21,973 nt of DNA. Source: Bacteroidales bacterium (GTDB taxonomy: Bacteria; Bacteroidota; Bacteroidia; Bacteroidales; Muribaculaceae). Location of the stretch: assembly GCA_900769345.1 (NCBI GenBank), contig CAAGGJ010000012.1, positions 1-21,973 on the forward strand. Direction: 5' to 3'. Positions within the stretch are counted from its first letter, which is position 1; every line of letters begins with the position of its first letter. The position numbers were made by a program, and so were the translations under genes. Positions 6,384 to 16,500 of this stretch are shown here, in pieces. The notes under the pieces are model-generated. The model saw only the letters and a program-made list of their open reading frames with translations. It was not told the origin of the DNA and searched no databases.

Positions 6384-8570
6384 TCAGTTCACCACTATTT
6401 CATCGATGAAGAACCATGACGCGTGCCCTACGCCGTAGTGCCATGAGGGACATTCGATGGTGCCTTCCACTTCGGCGCGAATGTAGCGTGCCTTGGCTGT
6501 CTTTTCCACCTTAAATTCCACAAATTTCACGCTCGGGTCGCGGTCTTCGGGGCGATAATATTCGCCAAGTGGCTCGAAGTTTGTGCCGTCGGTCGATACG
6601 GAGTATTTCACGCCTTTTGGCAGCAAAATCCATGCTCCGAGTTGATGCAAACAGTCGATGCTAACGCTGTGAATGTCTTGCACTTCGCCCAAATCGACCA
6701 CAAAGTCGGCATTGATGCCTTCCCAGCCTACCCACGACTCTACAAATGTGGTGCCGCCATACAATCCATCGGTGAGGGCCTTGGCGCCGAATTTGGCATA
6801 ACCCTTAGAAGGTGCGATATTGAATGTTACCGTCTTGCCGGCGGCAAGATTAGTGGCACGGCGCTGCAGATAGCGCTCGCGATAGAGTTTGCAGTAGTCC
6901 ACGGGGTGATTGTTGCGCTCGTTGACGGTGGGCACATTATATTCTTTCACACGGCTTTCGAAGAGGTCGAGTTTGCGAGCCACTTCGTCGTAATCCTTAA
7001 TACCTTGAGCGCGCTCGATTTCGAGTTCGGAGTATTGCAGCGGCAAGCGCGATAGGCGCACGCGGTCGAGATATTTTTTCTCGCCTGCCACAGCGGCTTC
7101 GGCTTGGTCGAAGAGTTCGTTATAGGCGCGACGGCAATTGGCATTGAGCATACCGTCCTTGTGAGTGACGGGCGAATCGTAGATCCACAGTTCTTTGCCG
7201 CTTGCCAGCAATGCTCCTTCGAGTTTCTTCTCATATTGATAGATATATGGAGCAGCCTTACCGTAGTAGCCGTTCATAAATGCGCGCATAAGCGAGTCGC
7301 AGTCGAGGTCGGGGTTCCACATCAGTTTGCTCACCATATAAGTGCGCATCTCGGCGAAATCACCACCTCGCGAACTTGCTATCTGCGAGAAGTGCATAGT
7401 AACGTGATTTTTCTTGAAAAGCTGGATATTCTTCTGAATTATAGGGAAGTTGGGGAACGGCGAAAGATAGTTGTCGAAATTGATGCCGTAGTCCCACACG
7501 AAAATGTTGTTCGAGATTTTAGCCCAACCTTCGAGAGCGGTCACAAAGTCGCGCCCCGAAGCATTGTCGGTGAGGGGCACTTCGCGCTTGCAGTCGATGT
7601 CGCAAAGCATGATATTCACATTAGGCAACGGTTTCACATGCTTTGGCGGGTGCATGGTGAAAAGGTAGGCGAGCGTGCTGAACTGCTTGTCGGGGAAACG
7701 CTCGGCAAGGCGGTTCATAAAGCGAATGAAGTTGCCCGACAAGGCGCCTTCGTAATTGTCTACCGCCTCACAATCAGGGCAGTGGCAATTGGTAAAATTA
7801 CCGTCATTCTGACTCACCGAAATCATGTTTTTACCGGGATTGGCGCGGAAGATTGAGTCGATTTGCGCTGCCGCTACTTCGAACACTTCAGGATTGGTCA
7901 AGCACCACTGGCTGGCATGTCCGGGACGGCGCTTTCCATTGATAAAAGAGTAGTATTCGGGGTGCGACTCGCCGTAGCGGTCGGAGGGAAGGATGCGATT
8001 GAAGGTGTGCACCCAGTTGCCGCCGGCAAATTCGTCTTTTGGCTCTTCGAGGCGGAACCAAATGCGATAAAGTGGGTCGGTAGCCATCGAGTAGTTCTGC
8101 GATTGGCGATAGCGGAAAGCCGGGTTTTCGTGGTGATTGATGTCGGGGAGTTCGATGGTGCTCATCGATGGCACATCGAGTGCTCCGGCAGCGTAATAAG
8201 CCACTCCGAGGTAATTTTCGAGCAGAGTCACCACGCCATATAGAGCGCCTTTGTCGCCTCCGCTGCTAATGTAGAGGCGTCCATCGCGAGTGGCGAGGCG
8301 AAAACCATCTTCGGTGAGGCCTTCGGTGCTACCCTCACCTATCACCACATCGCCTTTAGCCGACTTGCCGCTCACAATAGGCAGTTGGGCTCCGGTTATG
8401 CGCTGCACAAAGTCTTGAAGCAGCTCGGCTGCCTGCTTATCAACGCTGTTATCGGTATTTGCCACTATTCGGGCCGTAGGTTTACCACTTTTCACGATAG
8501 TCTGCTTGGCTTGAGCCGTACCCGCAGAGAGGCACAAAGCCAACATAATAAGTAAGAATCTGTTCATCAT
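6384..8570 (-). CDS. secreted DUF4838 glycan-active protein with discoidin domain
   Basis: A 728-residue exported protein. A signal peptide (MMNRFLLIMLALCLSAGTAQA) is followed by an alpha-glucuronidase-N-like domain (about 25-140), the DUF4838 region (about 165-480, with ISVSQNDGNFTNCHCPDCEA as its marker) and a C-terminal F5/8 type C (discoidin) carbohydrate-binding domain (about 575-728). DUF4838 proteins resemble GH20/GH67-type glycosidases in their N-terminal layout and occur in Bacteroidetes polysaccharide-use regions. The actual substrate and whether it hydrolyses glycosides cannot be read from sequence. It is a single gene with no SusC/SusD neighbour, divergent from korAB across 300 bp. 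The length looks complete. Confidence 0.85.
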   Translation of the reverse strand: MMNRFLLIMLALCLSAGTAQAKQTIVKSGKPTARIVANTDNSVDKQAAELLQDFVQRITGAQLPIVSGKSAKGDVVIGEGSTEGLTEDGFRLATRDGRLYISSGGDKGALYGVVTLLENYLGVAYYAAGALDVPSMSTIELPDINHHENPAFRYRQSQNYSMATDPLYRIWFRLEEPKDEFAGGNWVHTFNRILPSDRYGESHPEYYSFINGKRRPGHASQWCLTNPEVFEVAAAQIDSIFRANPGKNMISVSQNDGNFTNCHCPDCEAVDNYEGALSGNFIRFMNRLAERFPDKQFSTLAYLFTMHPPKHVKPLPNVNIMLCDIDCKREVPLTDNASGRDFVTALEGWAKISNNIFVWDYGINFDNYLSPFPNFPIIQKNIQLFKKNHVTMHFSQIASSRGGDFAEMRTYMVSKLMWNPDLDCDSLMRAFMNGYYGKAAPYIYQYEKKLEGALLASGKELWIYDSPVTHKDGMLNANCRRAYNELFDQAEAAVAGEKKYLDRVRLSRLPLQYSELEIERAQGIKDYDEVARKLDLFESRVKEYNVPTVNERNNHPVDYCKLYRERYLQRRATNLAAGKTVTFNIAPSKGYAKFGAKALTDGLYGGTTFVESWVGWEGINADFVVDLGEVQDIHSVSIDCLHQLGAWILLPKGVKYSVSTDGTNFEPLGEYYRPEDRDPSVKFVEFKVEKTAKARYIRAEVEGTIECPSWHYGVGHASWFFIDEIVVN

Positions 8571-8707
8571 TACGCTTGATTTTGTTTATTAAGGTTGGTT
8601 TTTATGTTATTTGGTTATATGGCAGCCGGTTAGCTGCATAATTATTCAACCCGTTATCGAGATGCAATATTTATATATATTGTACCATCTGATGGAGGCA
8701 TCACTTT

Positions 8708-8716
8708 ACAAAGGTA
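8708..8716 (-). promoter_or_regulatory. possible -7 box for the DUF4838 gene
   Basis: TACCTTTGT on the minus strand matches TAnnTTTGC at all fixed positions but the last. No good -33 element was found at the normal distance. It would give a leader of about 130 nt. Confidence 0.35.
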
Positions 8717-8791
8717 CACAATATTCGGCTTTATATTATGTTTATTACGTAAAAATTTCCATAAATAATTTTTTTTTGAGTTTATTTGCAC

Positions 8792-8800
8792 TACCTTTGT
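8792..8800 (+). promoter_or_regulatory. possible -7 box for korAB
   Basis: TACCTTTGT on the plus strand matches TAnnTTTGC except for the last base and lies about 70 nt before the korA start. The only TTTG upstream within reach (8775-8778) is too close, so the -33 element is unclear. Confidence 0.45.
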
Positions 8801-8870
8801 TGAGCAATAGAACATTTCTACTAAACCTACAGAACACAGAATATACTAATTTGCTTACTATTAAAAAGTT

Positions 8871-10724
8871 ATGTTAGAAAAACAGAATGTCAAACAGCTT
8901 GACAGAGTAGTTGTCAGATTCTCTGGCGACTCCGGTGACGGAATGCAGTTGGCCGGTAACATTTTCTCCAATGTTTCGGCCGGCATAGGCAATCAGATCT
9001 CCACATTCCCCGACTATCCTGCCGAAGTGCGCGCTCCGCAAGGCTCGCTCAACGGTGTGTCGGGATTTCAGGTTAACATCGGCCGTGGAGTTCACACCCC
9101 CGGCGACAAATGCGATGTGCTCGTATCGATGAATGCCGCTGCACTTAAGCAGAACGTAAAATTCCTCAAGGATGGTGGTGTGGCTATCATCGACATTGAC
9201 TCATTTAAGAAATCCGACCTCGATAAAGCCCTCTATACCACCGACTCTCCTTACGAAGAAATCGGTCTCACCAAGATTGGTGCACAAATAGTGGAAGTGC
9301 CTATGACTTCACTCGTCAAGGCAGCACTTGCCGATAGCGGTCTCGACAACAAGGCTGCCCTCAAGTGTCGCAATATGTTTGCGCTCGGACTTGTATGCTG
9401 GCTTTTCGATCGTCCGCTCGAAAGCGCCCTCCACATGCTTAAAAACAAGTTTGCCAAGAAACCGGCTATCTACGAAGCCAATGCTAAGGTGGTGCAAGGC
9501 GGTTATGACTACGGTCACAACATCCATGCATCGGTATCTACCTATCGCATCGAGAGCGATGCTGCCAAGCCCGGCGTCTATACCGACATCAACGGTAACA
9601 AAGCCACAGCTTGGGGCTTGATTATGGCATCGGAGAAGAGTGGCCGACCATTGTTCCTCGGCAGCTACCCTATTACCCCTGCCACCGACATCCTTCACGA
9701 ACTTGCCAAGCGCAAAGACCTCGGTGTGAAGGCTTGCCAAATGGAAGACGAAATAGCAGGCGTATGCTCGGCTATAGGCGCTGCATTTGCCGGCAATCTT
9801 GCCGTTACCTCCACTTCAGGTCCGGGTCTGGCTCTTAAGAGCGAAGGTATAGGCTTGGCTGTGATGGCCGAATTGCCTTTGGTAATCATCGACGTTATGC
9901 GCGGCGGTCCATCTACCGGTCTTCCTACCAAAACCGAGCAAACCGACCTCTTGCAAGCCCTCTATGGTCGCAACGGCGAGTCGCCTGTAGTGGTTCTCGC
10001 TCCTACTTCGCCCACCGACTGCTTCGACATGGCTTTCGAAGCCGCTCGCATCGCCATCGAACACATGACACCGGTTATCCTGCTCACCGATGCTTTCATA
10101 GCCAACGGCTCATCGGCTTGGCGCGTGCCCGAAGCTGACGAATATCCCGCCATCAAGCCCAACTTCGTGACCGACGACGTGCGCGAAGGTTGGAAACCAT
10201 ATAAGCGCAACGCCGAGCAAGTGCGCTACTGGGCTATCCCCGGTCAAGAAGGACTGCAACACCGCCTCGGCGGCCTCGAAAAGGACTTCAACACCAGCGC
10301 CCTCTCCAACGACCCACTTAACCACGAAAAGATGGTGCTCACCCGCCTCGAAAAGGTGAACAACGTGGCTAACCACATTGCCGACCTCGAAGTGCTCGGC
10401 GACAAAGATGCCGACACGCTTCTCGTGGGCTGGGGCGGCACTTTCGGCCACCTCTACACTGCAGTCGAAGAGATGCAAGCTGCCGGCAAGAAAGTGGCTT
10501 TGGCTCAATTCCGCCACATCAACCCACTTCCAAAGAATGCCGAAGAAGTGCTCCGCAGCTACAAAACCGTGATTGTGGCCGAACTCAACACCGGCCAATT
10601 TGCCGACTATCTGCAGAGCCGCATCGCAGGCCTCGTGGTAAAGCGCATCAACAAGACTCAAGGTCAGCCATTCTTGGTGCAAGAAGTAATAGATGGTGTA
10701 ACTAAAATTATGGAGGGTAAATAA
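8871..10724 (+). CDS. korA: 2-oxoacid:ferredoxin oxidoreductase, fused gamma-alpha subunit
   Basis: A 617-residue subunit of an enzyme that oxidatively decarboxylates a 2-oxoacid (most likely 2-oxoglutarate) with CoA and reduces ferredoxin, or runs in reverse for reductive carboxylation in anaerobes. The N-terminal ~190 residues are the gamma domain (VVRFSGDSGDGMQLAGNIFS, then DYPAEVRAPQG). The remainder is the alpha pyrimidine-binding part (GSYPITPATDILHELAKR, QMEDEIAG, TSTSGPGLALKSEG) and a C-terminal transketolase-like domain. This gamma-alpha fusion is the common KorA/OorA form in Bacteroidetes. It is separated from korB by 2 bp, so the two form one operon. 2-oxoglutarate is the best guess of substrate; other 2-oxoacids are not excluded. 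Confidence 0.92.
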   Translation: MLEKQNVKQLDRVVVRFSGDSGDGMQLAGNIFSNVSAGIGNQISTFPDYPAEVRAPQGSLNGVSGFQVNIGRGVHTPGDKCDVLVSMNAAALKQNVKFLKDGGVAIIDIDSFKKSDLDKALYTTDSPYEEIGLTKIGAQIVEVPMTSLVKAALADSGLDNKAALKCRNMFALGLVCWLFDRPLESALHMLKNKFAKKPAIYEANAKVVQGGYDYGHNIHASVSTYRIESDAAKPGVYTDINGNKATAWGLIMASEKSGRPLFLGSYPITPATDILHELAKRKDLGVKACQMEDEIAGVCSAIGAAFAGNLAVTSTSGPGLALKSEGIGLAVMAELPLVIIDVMRGGPSTGLPTKTEQTDLLQALYGRNGESPVVVLAPTSPTDCFDMAFEAARIAIEHMTPVILLTDAFIANGSSAWRVPEADEYPAIKPNFVTDDVREGWKPYKRNAEQVRYWAIPGQEGLQHRLGGLEKDFNTSALSNDPLNHEKMVLTRLEKVNNVANHIADLEVLGDKDADTLLVGWGGTFGHLYTAVEEMQAAGKKVALAQFRHINPLPKNAEEVLRSYKTVIVAELNTGQFADYLQSRIAGLVVKRINKTQGQPFLVQEVIDGVTKIMEGK

Positions 10725-10726
10725 TC

Positions 10727-11743
10727 ATGGAAGAAAACAAGAAATATGTAGCAGCCGACTATAAGAGTGATCAATCAGTACGTTGGTGCCCCGGTTGTGG
10801 CGACCACTTCATTCTCGCCACCCTTCATAAGGCAATGGCTGAATTAGGCGTAGCGCCTCACGACACAGCAGTAATCTCAGGCATAGGATGTAGTTCGCGT
10901 CTGCCTTACTATATGAACACCTACGGATTCCACACCATCCACGGCCGTGGCGGTGCTGTAGCCACAGGCTTCAAGACCGCCAACCCTAAGATGACCGTTT
11001 GGCAAATCTGCGGCGACGGCGACGGCCTCGCCATCGGCGGTAACCACTTCATTCACGAAGTACGTCGTAATATCGACCTCAACGTGCTCTTGCTCAACAA
11101 CAAAATCTATGGCCTCACCAAGGGTCAATACTCTCCCACAAGCGACCGCGGCTTTGTGAGCAAATCATCGCCTTATGGCACTACCGAAGACCCATTCGTG
11201 CCTGCCGAACTCGTGTTCGGTGCTCGCGGCACATTCTTTGCTCGCGCTCTCGACGTTGACCCCAAAGTGGGACAGGAAGTGATGGTGGCTGCCGCCAACC
11301 ACAAAGGTTGCTCTATAGTGGAAATCCTTCAGAACTGTATGATTTTCAACAACGGCATCCACAACTTCATCACCGACCGCGAAACACGCGCCGACCGCAC
11401 CATCCACTTGGTGCATGGCGAAAAGATGATTTTCGGTAAAGATATGAACAAGGGCCTCGTGCAAGACGGATTCGGACTTAAGGCGGTGACCATAGGCGAA
11501 GACGGCTACACCATCGACGACGTGCTCACACACGACGCTCATTGCCAAAGCAACTTCTTGCATCAGCAATTAGCGCTTATGGATGGTCACGACTTGCCAT
11601 TGGCTCTCGGTGTGATTCGCGACGTAGAAGCTCTCACATACAACGACGAAGTAGAAAAGCAAGTTGAGGCAGTAGTGGCTAAGAAAAACTACTCTTGCCT
11701 CCGCGATATGATTCTCGATGGCGAAACATGGGAAGTGAAATAA
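10727..11743 (+). CDS. korB: 2-oxoacid:ferredoxin oxidoreductase beta subunit
   Basis: A 338-residue thiamine-diphosphate-binding partner of the upstream subunit. RWCPGCGDHF near residue 20 supplies two cysteines. With GIGCSS and the later EILQNC they make the four cysteines that bind the single 4Fe-4S cluster in this family. The diphosphate/Mg motif is GDGDGLAIGGNHFIHEVRRN, ending in LLLNN. There is no adjacent ferredoxin-like delta subunit, so a free ferredoxin must accept the electrons. The gene starts 2 bp after korA and is followed by a strong Rho-independent terminator, closing a two-gene operon. Confidence 0.93.
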   Translation: MEENKKYVAADYKSDQSVRWCPGCGDHFILATLHKAMAELGVAPHDTAVISGIGCSSRLPYYMNTYGFHTIHGRGGAVATGFKTANPKMTVWQICGDGDGLAIGGNHFIHEVRRNIDLNVLLLNNKIYGLTKGQYSPTSDRGFVSKSSPYGTTEDPFVPAELVFGARGTFFARALDVDPKVGQEVMVAAANHKGCSIVEILQNCMIFNNGIHNFITDRETRADRTIHLVHGEKMIFGKDMNKGLVQDGFGLKAVTIGEDGYTIDDVLTHDAHCQSNFLHQQLALMDGHDLPLALGVIRDVEALTYNDEVEKQVEAVVAKKNYSCLRDMILDGETWEVK

Positions 11744-11818
11744 GCACTGCTCCACGCCAAACAAATGATGACGACCGTAATATAAACTAACTCATCATAT
11801 ATCACAGATTATATAGTA

Positions 11819-11855
11819 ACTCCCGCGACGAGAAGCCGCGGGAGTCTTTTTTTTT
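11819..11855 (+). terminator. Rho-independent terminator of korAB
   Basis: ACTCCCGCG (11819-11827) pairs with CGCGGGAGT (11837-11845) around a 9-nt loop, followed by C and a run of nine T. It lies 76 bp past the korB stop on the plus strand. Confidence 0.92.
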
Positions 11856-11883
11856 GCAAAAAAATGCGCCGTCAATAGTCAAC

Positions 11884-11921
11884 AATGGCGAGATTTGCCA
11901 CTCAGAGCAAATCCCGCCATT
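11884..11921 (-). terminator. hairpin at the end of the TonB receptor/lipoprotein operon
   Basis: AATGGCG and GATTTGC (11884-11898) pair with GCAAATC and CGCCATT (11907-11921). The plus strand has one A-C mismatch in the middle, but in the minus-strand RNA that position is a G-U pair, giving an unbroken 15-bp stem. This polarity suits the gene ending at 11957. No T-run follows, so it may be a 3'-end-stabilising hairpin rather than an intrinsic terminator. Confidence 0.65.
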
Positions 11922-11956
11922 AGATATAGGATTAAATTGATTTTGTTGGCTGTGAA

Positions 11957-13477
11957 TTATTCAGCTGCCTTTTCGATAGCCACGCAATATGCGTTCTTCA
12001 TCTGAACAGTGCCGTTGTAAGAGCTCTTACCACCCACTATGGTGATGATGTCGCCTGCTGCCACACGGTCTTTAACGAAGTATTGAGCATCAGCACCGGT
12101 GTTGCCCCATACGCCGTAGCAGCCATAAGTTTCAGCTGTTACAGTGCCATCTTCGCTTTCCAATACCATGTTGCCATACTTTTCGTTCTTCACTTCCTTA
12201 ACCACAGCCTTCACGCAGTAGGTGTTGCCGTCGTTATCTTCGAGTGCTACGAACTCAGCAAGTGTCTTAGAGATAGTAGAAGCCAAAACTTCTTCTACAA
12301 CGCCATCCACGATTTGCGGTGCATTGTAGTAGCCACGCTTACCGGTCATAGTGATGATGTCACCTACCTTAACTACATCGGTGCAGTTGCCGGTCTTGTA
12401 AGAGTAAATCTTGCCCGACCAGTCGCAGATGTCAATGTTGTTGCCATACTTAGAGTCAACGGTGAGCACCATACCGGTTACGCGATAGATAGTGCCACCT
12501 ACTTCTGCTGCAAGGATGTCAGCCACTGTGGCAGCAATGATAGAGCCCTTCTGCGAGAACGATGTTTCGGCAGAGTAGTTCTTCTTGCCATCGGTAGTAG
12601 TGAACACGAGCTTACCTTCACGGTCGCCGCCTTCGTTCTTAGCGATGTTGAAGATTACTGTTGCGCCTTTAGAGTTGTTCTTTATCGATTCGATAGATAC
12701 CCACGACTTGAGGTCTTCAGGAATTTCTACCGACACGCCTTGACCCTTGCAAGTGAGGTCTACCTGGAACTTACCACCTTCGAGTGGCAATACGGTAGAT
12801 TCTTCATCACCTACCACATGAGCTGCTTCTACCTTGATAAGCGACTTGCTTACCTTGATGAATGTAGCATCAACAAGTTCGATAACGCCGTTGTAAACGG
12901 TCTTAGGACCTTGCACTGTCACTTCGTCACCAACTTCGATGCCAAACTTAGCCCAATTGTAGTTGCCCGACGAGTCCTTTGTACCATAGATGTAGATTTC
13001 GCCTGTACCGTCGTTGAGGTAGAAGTTACCATAAGTAGTGTTAGAGATAGCAGTAACCACACCCTTCACGCGATAAGTCTTGCTTTCAGGACCTGCGATA
13101 ACTTCGGCACAAGTAGCATCGGGTACCACAGGAAGACCTTGGATAATATTGATAAGTTGAGTATTGCTGCCGCAGTTCAACTTGATTTCAGCAATTCGGC
13201 CGTCGATAGTTTCGGGAGCCGAGAAAGTAACGGTGGTTTCACCCTTCGAGCCGTTCATAGGCGAAACGGTCAACCAAGAAGGAAGCGACTCAGCATCGAA
13301 GCTCCAGTCGTTCATTGCATTCACAGTGATAGTGGTTTCGCCGCCAAGTTGTGAAAGTGCTACATACGACGATGATACACGAAGGTCGTTGAGGAACTTG
13401 GGTTCTTCTTCGTCAGAACAGCTTACCAACGCAGCAAACATTGCGATGAATGCAGGAAGAATATATTTTAGTTTCAT
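11957..13477 (-). CDS. BACON/OB-fold (DUF5689-like) surface lipoprotein
   Basis: A 506-residue lipoprotein. The signal ends at Cys20 (AALVSC) and is followed by SDEEE, an acidic tail like the Bacteroidetes lipoprotein export signal that sends lipoproteins to the cell surface. Then comes a BACON-type Ig-like domain (about 33-105, SLPSWLTVSPMNGSKGETTV), an OB-fold/DUF5689-like domain (about 119-205, TYRVKGVVTAISNTTYGNFY), a second BACON-like domain (about 225-313), and two more OB-fold domains (about 320-395 and 403-500). BACON domains often bind mucin or glycans; OB folds bind oligosaccharides or nucleic acids. The ligand is unknown. It starts only 23 bp after the TonB receptor gene, so it is almost certainly the receptor's co-expressed surface partner. 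Confidence 0.85.
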   Translation of the reverse strand: MKLKYILPAFIAMFAALVSCSDEEEPKFLNDLRVSSSYVALSQLGGETTITVNAMNDWSFDAESLPSWLTVSPMNGSKGETTVTFSAPETIDGRIAEIKLNCGSNTQLINIIQGLPVVPDATCAEVIAGPESKTYRVKGVVTAISNTTYGNFYLNDGTGEIYIYGTKDSSGNYNWAKFGIEVGDEVTVQGPKTVYNGVIELVDATFIKVSKSLIKVEAAHVVGDEESTVLPLEGGKFQVDLTCKGQGVSVEIPEDLKSWVSIESIKNNSKGATVIFNIAKNEGGDREGKLVFTTTDGKKNYSAETSFSQKGSIIAATVADILAAEVGGTIYRVTGMVLTVDSKYGNNIDICDWSGKIYSYKTGNCTDVVKVGDIITMTGKRGYYNAPQIVDGVVEEVLASTISKTLAEFVALEDNDGNTYCVKAVVKEVKNEKYGNMVLESEDGTVTAETYGCYGVWGNTGADAQYFVKDRVAAGDIITIVGGKSSYNGTVQMKNAYCVAIEKAAE

Positions 13478-13500
13478 GATAACTATTCTTTGTGATTAAA

Positions 13501-16500
13501 TTAGTTAAAAATGTACTTAACACCGATTGAAGCATACCAGCACTGACCGATAGCGTGGTTGAGCACGAATGTCTGAGTGTCCTTGCTGATAGAAGCCGGA
13601 GTAGAGAATGTAGCATAACCTTCAGCGTCAACGCCTTCATACTTGAGGATGCGAGCATCGCTGCCGATTGCAGGGTTCAAGTACTTAGATACGCCCCAGC
13701 TTGAGTTGAAGAAGTTAAGAAGGTTCTTAACATCGAAGCCCACTTGGATGGTGTGCTTGGTGTTACCTACATTGAACTTAAAGTCGTGCTTGTAGCTGAA
13801 GTCGATGCGGTGTACCCATGGAGAATACAAGCTGTAACCTTCAGCATATTCACCTTGGTGATTCTTCAAGTAGCTGTTGCCGTGAACATAGTCCATGAAG
13901 CGAGTCTTGTCGTCTTCCGATACGAAACGGAATTCACCCTTTTCTACTTGTGCATCGGTTGGGATGTAGATAGCATCGTAGTTGTAACCGTCGCCGTTCA
14001 TATCGTTGGTGGTCATGAACGAGTAGTTGTAACCGCCACGCCATGTTTCATAGATCAAGCTATAGTGGTTGTTACCCTTATCGTGAGCAGTTACTGAAGC
14101 TACGAAACGGTCGGGAGTAACATTCACACCATTGTGGAGGTGAATGTTGTTAGGACCTTGAACGGTAGGAACATAAGTGAATGCCGATTCAGCAGCCGAA
14201 CCCGGGAGTGAAGTAACTTCCTTCGATACGGTGTGAGTGTAGGCAGCCATAACCGACAACCATTCAGCAGGGCGAGCGTTGATAGTGGCGCTTGCGCTCC
14301 AACCATAACCGCGCGAAGTGTTTTCAAGGATGAATGCCTTAGTGCCTTGACGGAAGTTGGTGGGATAGATAGGACGATTGTCTACGCCGTTGAAACGAGC
14401 GAAACCACCTGCATCCTTCATACTCCAGTCGCGAATAGATGCTGCATTTACAGTCTTATTTACAATTCCTTCTACGGTTACCGACAATGGGAACGATACA
14501 GGAACCGAGTAGTCGAATGCCAACGATGACTTCCATACTTGTGGCATCTTGAAGTCAGGATCTACAGCCGAAATCGATGATGGAATAGAGCCCTGAGTTG
14601 GGTCGATAGTCATCGGGTAGCCCAATTGAGCCAACTTGTCGAGCAATTCGGTGCGTCTCAAGACACCACCGGCAAATTCGTCCATTGTGAAGCCCTTAGC
14701 AGCTGCATTCTTAGCATTGATTTGTGCTTGGTATTGAACCATACCCGAGTTGGTAGGCATATTGGTGAAGAATACCAATGGAAGGCGTCCGGTGAACAAA
14801 CCTGTACCACCACGCACCTTGAAGCTCTTGTCGCCAAATACGTCCCAGTTGAAACCGATACGAGGCGAAACTGATACCTTTGAGCCCGGCCACTTACCGG
14901 TGTCGATGTGACGTTCTTCGCCGTCTACCATATAGGTGAGGTCGTAGATCTTCTTGTTGGTCATCAAGTCGCCGTTGTTGTAGAACCACGAGTCGAGACG
15001 GAGACCGTAGGTCAACTTGAAGTTGTCGCTAATGTTCCACTCATCTTGGCCATAGAGGCTCATCTTGTTGAAGCTAACGCGAGCTGCAGGGCTGGTTTCA
15101 CCATTGTAACCATAAGTCAAACATACTACTTCAGGAGCTGCACCGCTCAAGAATTCGTCGAGGCTGGTGTAGCGATAGTAACCTGTACCATTACGCATGT
15201 ATTGGTTGTCGGCCATCTGGTGTTCGAACAAGATACCGCCGGTCACCTTGTGTGCACCGAGATATGCTGTTACGTCGTCCTTGATGTTCCAAATAGTGTT
15301 GTGTACCGCATTGTTATAAGTAAAGAGCTCATAACCTGCAGCGATGTAGTTCTGATTATCCTTCAAAATATCGATGAAAGGGAAATCATCTGATTCGGAA
15401 GCACGAACGTCGTCGAGCTTAGAGTAAGTAGCCAACAATTGGTTCGAAATCTTGTCGCTGAAACGGCTGTTCAAGTCGAGTGAGAACGAGTGAACCAAGT
15501 TGTCCATAGCATACATAGAGTTGGCATACGACATAGAGTATTGTGAAGTACGGCCGCCCGACATACGAGTACCACCGTCCATCGACGATGCGTTAGGAGC
15601 ATTCCAAGCGCGGTTCTTGGTGTAGTTGTAGCGAAGAGCCACTTTGTGCATATCATTGATGTTCCAGTCCAAGCGAGCGAGCAACTTATAGTTGCTTTCG
15701 TCGGCAGGGAAGTTAGAGAACGAACCTGTATCGTAGCCATACTTGCTCTTCAAGTGGTCAGACACCTTTTGAAGGTCGGCAACAGTGGCGCGAGAGATGT
15801 AGTTATCGGCATCGGCAACACCATTTTCCGAAGCTCTCCAGCGGTTGGCGATAGTAGGAGTCTTGTCCATTTCACCGTTAACGAAGAAGAACAACTTATC
15901 CTTGATAATAGGGCCACCCAACTTAAATCCGTAAGTAGTCTTGCGGTCCTTGGCACGAGCGCCGCTGATTTGTTCGCCGTCGATAGCGTCACCACGCATA
16001 TTTTCATTTCTGTGGTAGATATATGCAGCACCCTTGAAGGTGTTGGTACCCGACATAGTGATAGCGTTTACACCACCACCGATGAAGTTGGTTTGACGTA
16101 CGTCGTATGGCGAAATTACCACCTGCATTTCTTCGATTGCTTCGATAGAGATAGGGTTACCACCACCGGGTAGGTTACCCGAAAGACCAAAGTTGTTGTT
16201 GAAGTTTGCACCGTCAACAGTGAAGTTAGCAGTACGGCCATCAGCACCACCGAAAGTCATACCATTACCACCATAAGGCGACAAACGAGTGTAGTCGGTT
16301 ATACTACGGCTGACCGAAGGCATTGCAGTGATTTGACGATTGGTGATGTTGGTAGATGCACCTGTCTTTTCGGTAGTGAACTTTGTAGCTTGTGCAGTTA
16401 CCACTACATCGGCCAATTGCACTGCATCTTCCGACATCGATGCGTTCAAGTTATAGGTTTCACCCAATTCAAGTGTTACGCCTGTAAAGGTCTTGGTTTC

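Larger units (their letters stand above)
8571..8870. other. divergent intergenic region between DUF4838 gene and korA
   Basis: A 300-bp A+T-rich region with no credible gene. It should contain promoters for both flanking genes, and one -7-like box is seen in each direction (8708-8716 minus, 8792-8800 plus). Nothing else stands out. Confidence 0.6.

Noticed and set aside
7104..7856. Plus-strand 250-residue open frame opposite the DUF4838 gene
   Set aside because: Antisense shadow of a well-supported gene, with no domain features of its own.
12083..13354. Plus-strand 423-residue open frame opposite the BACON/OB-fold lipoprotein gene
   Set aside because: It is a codon-bias shadow: the minus-strand protein has a lipobox and clear domains, while the antisense peptide shows no recognisable family.
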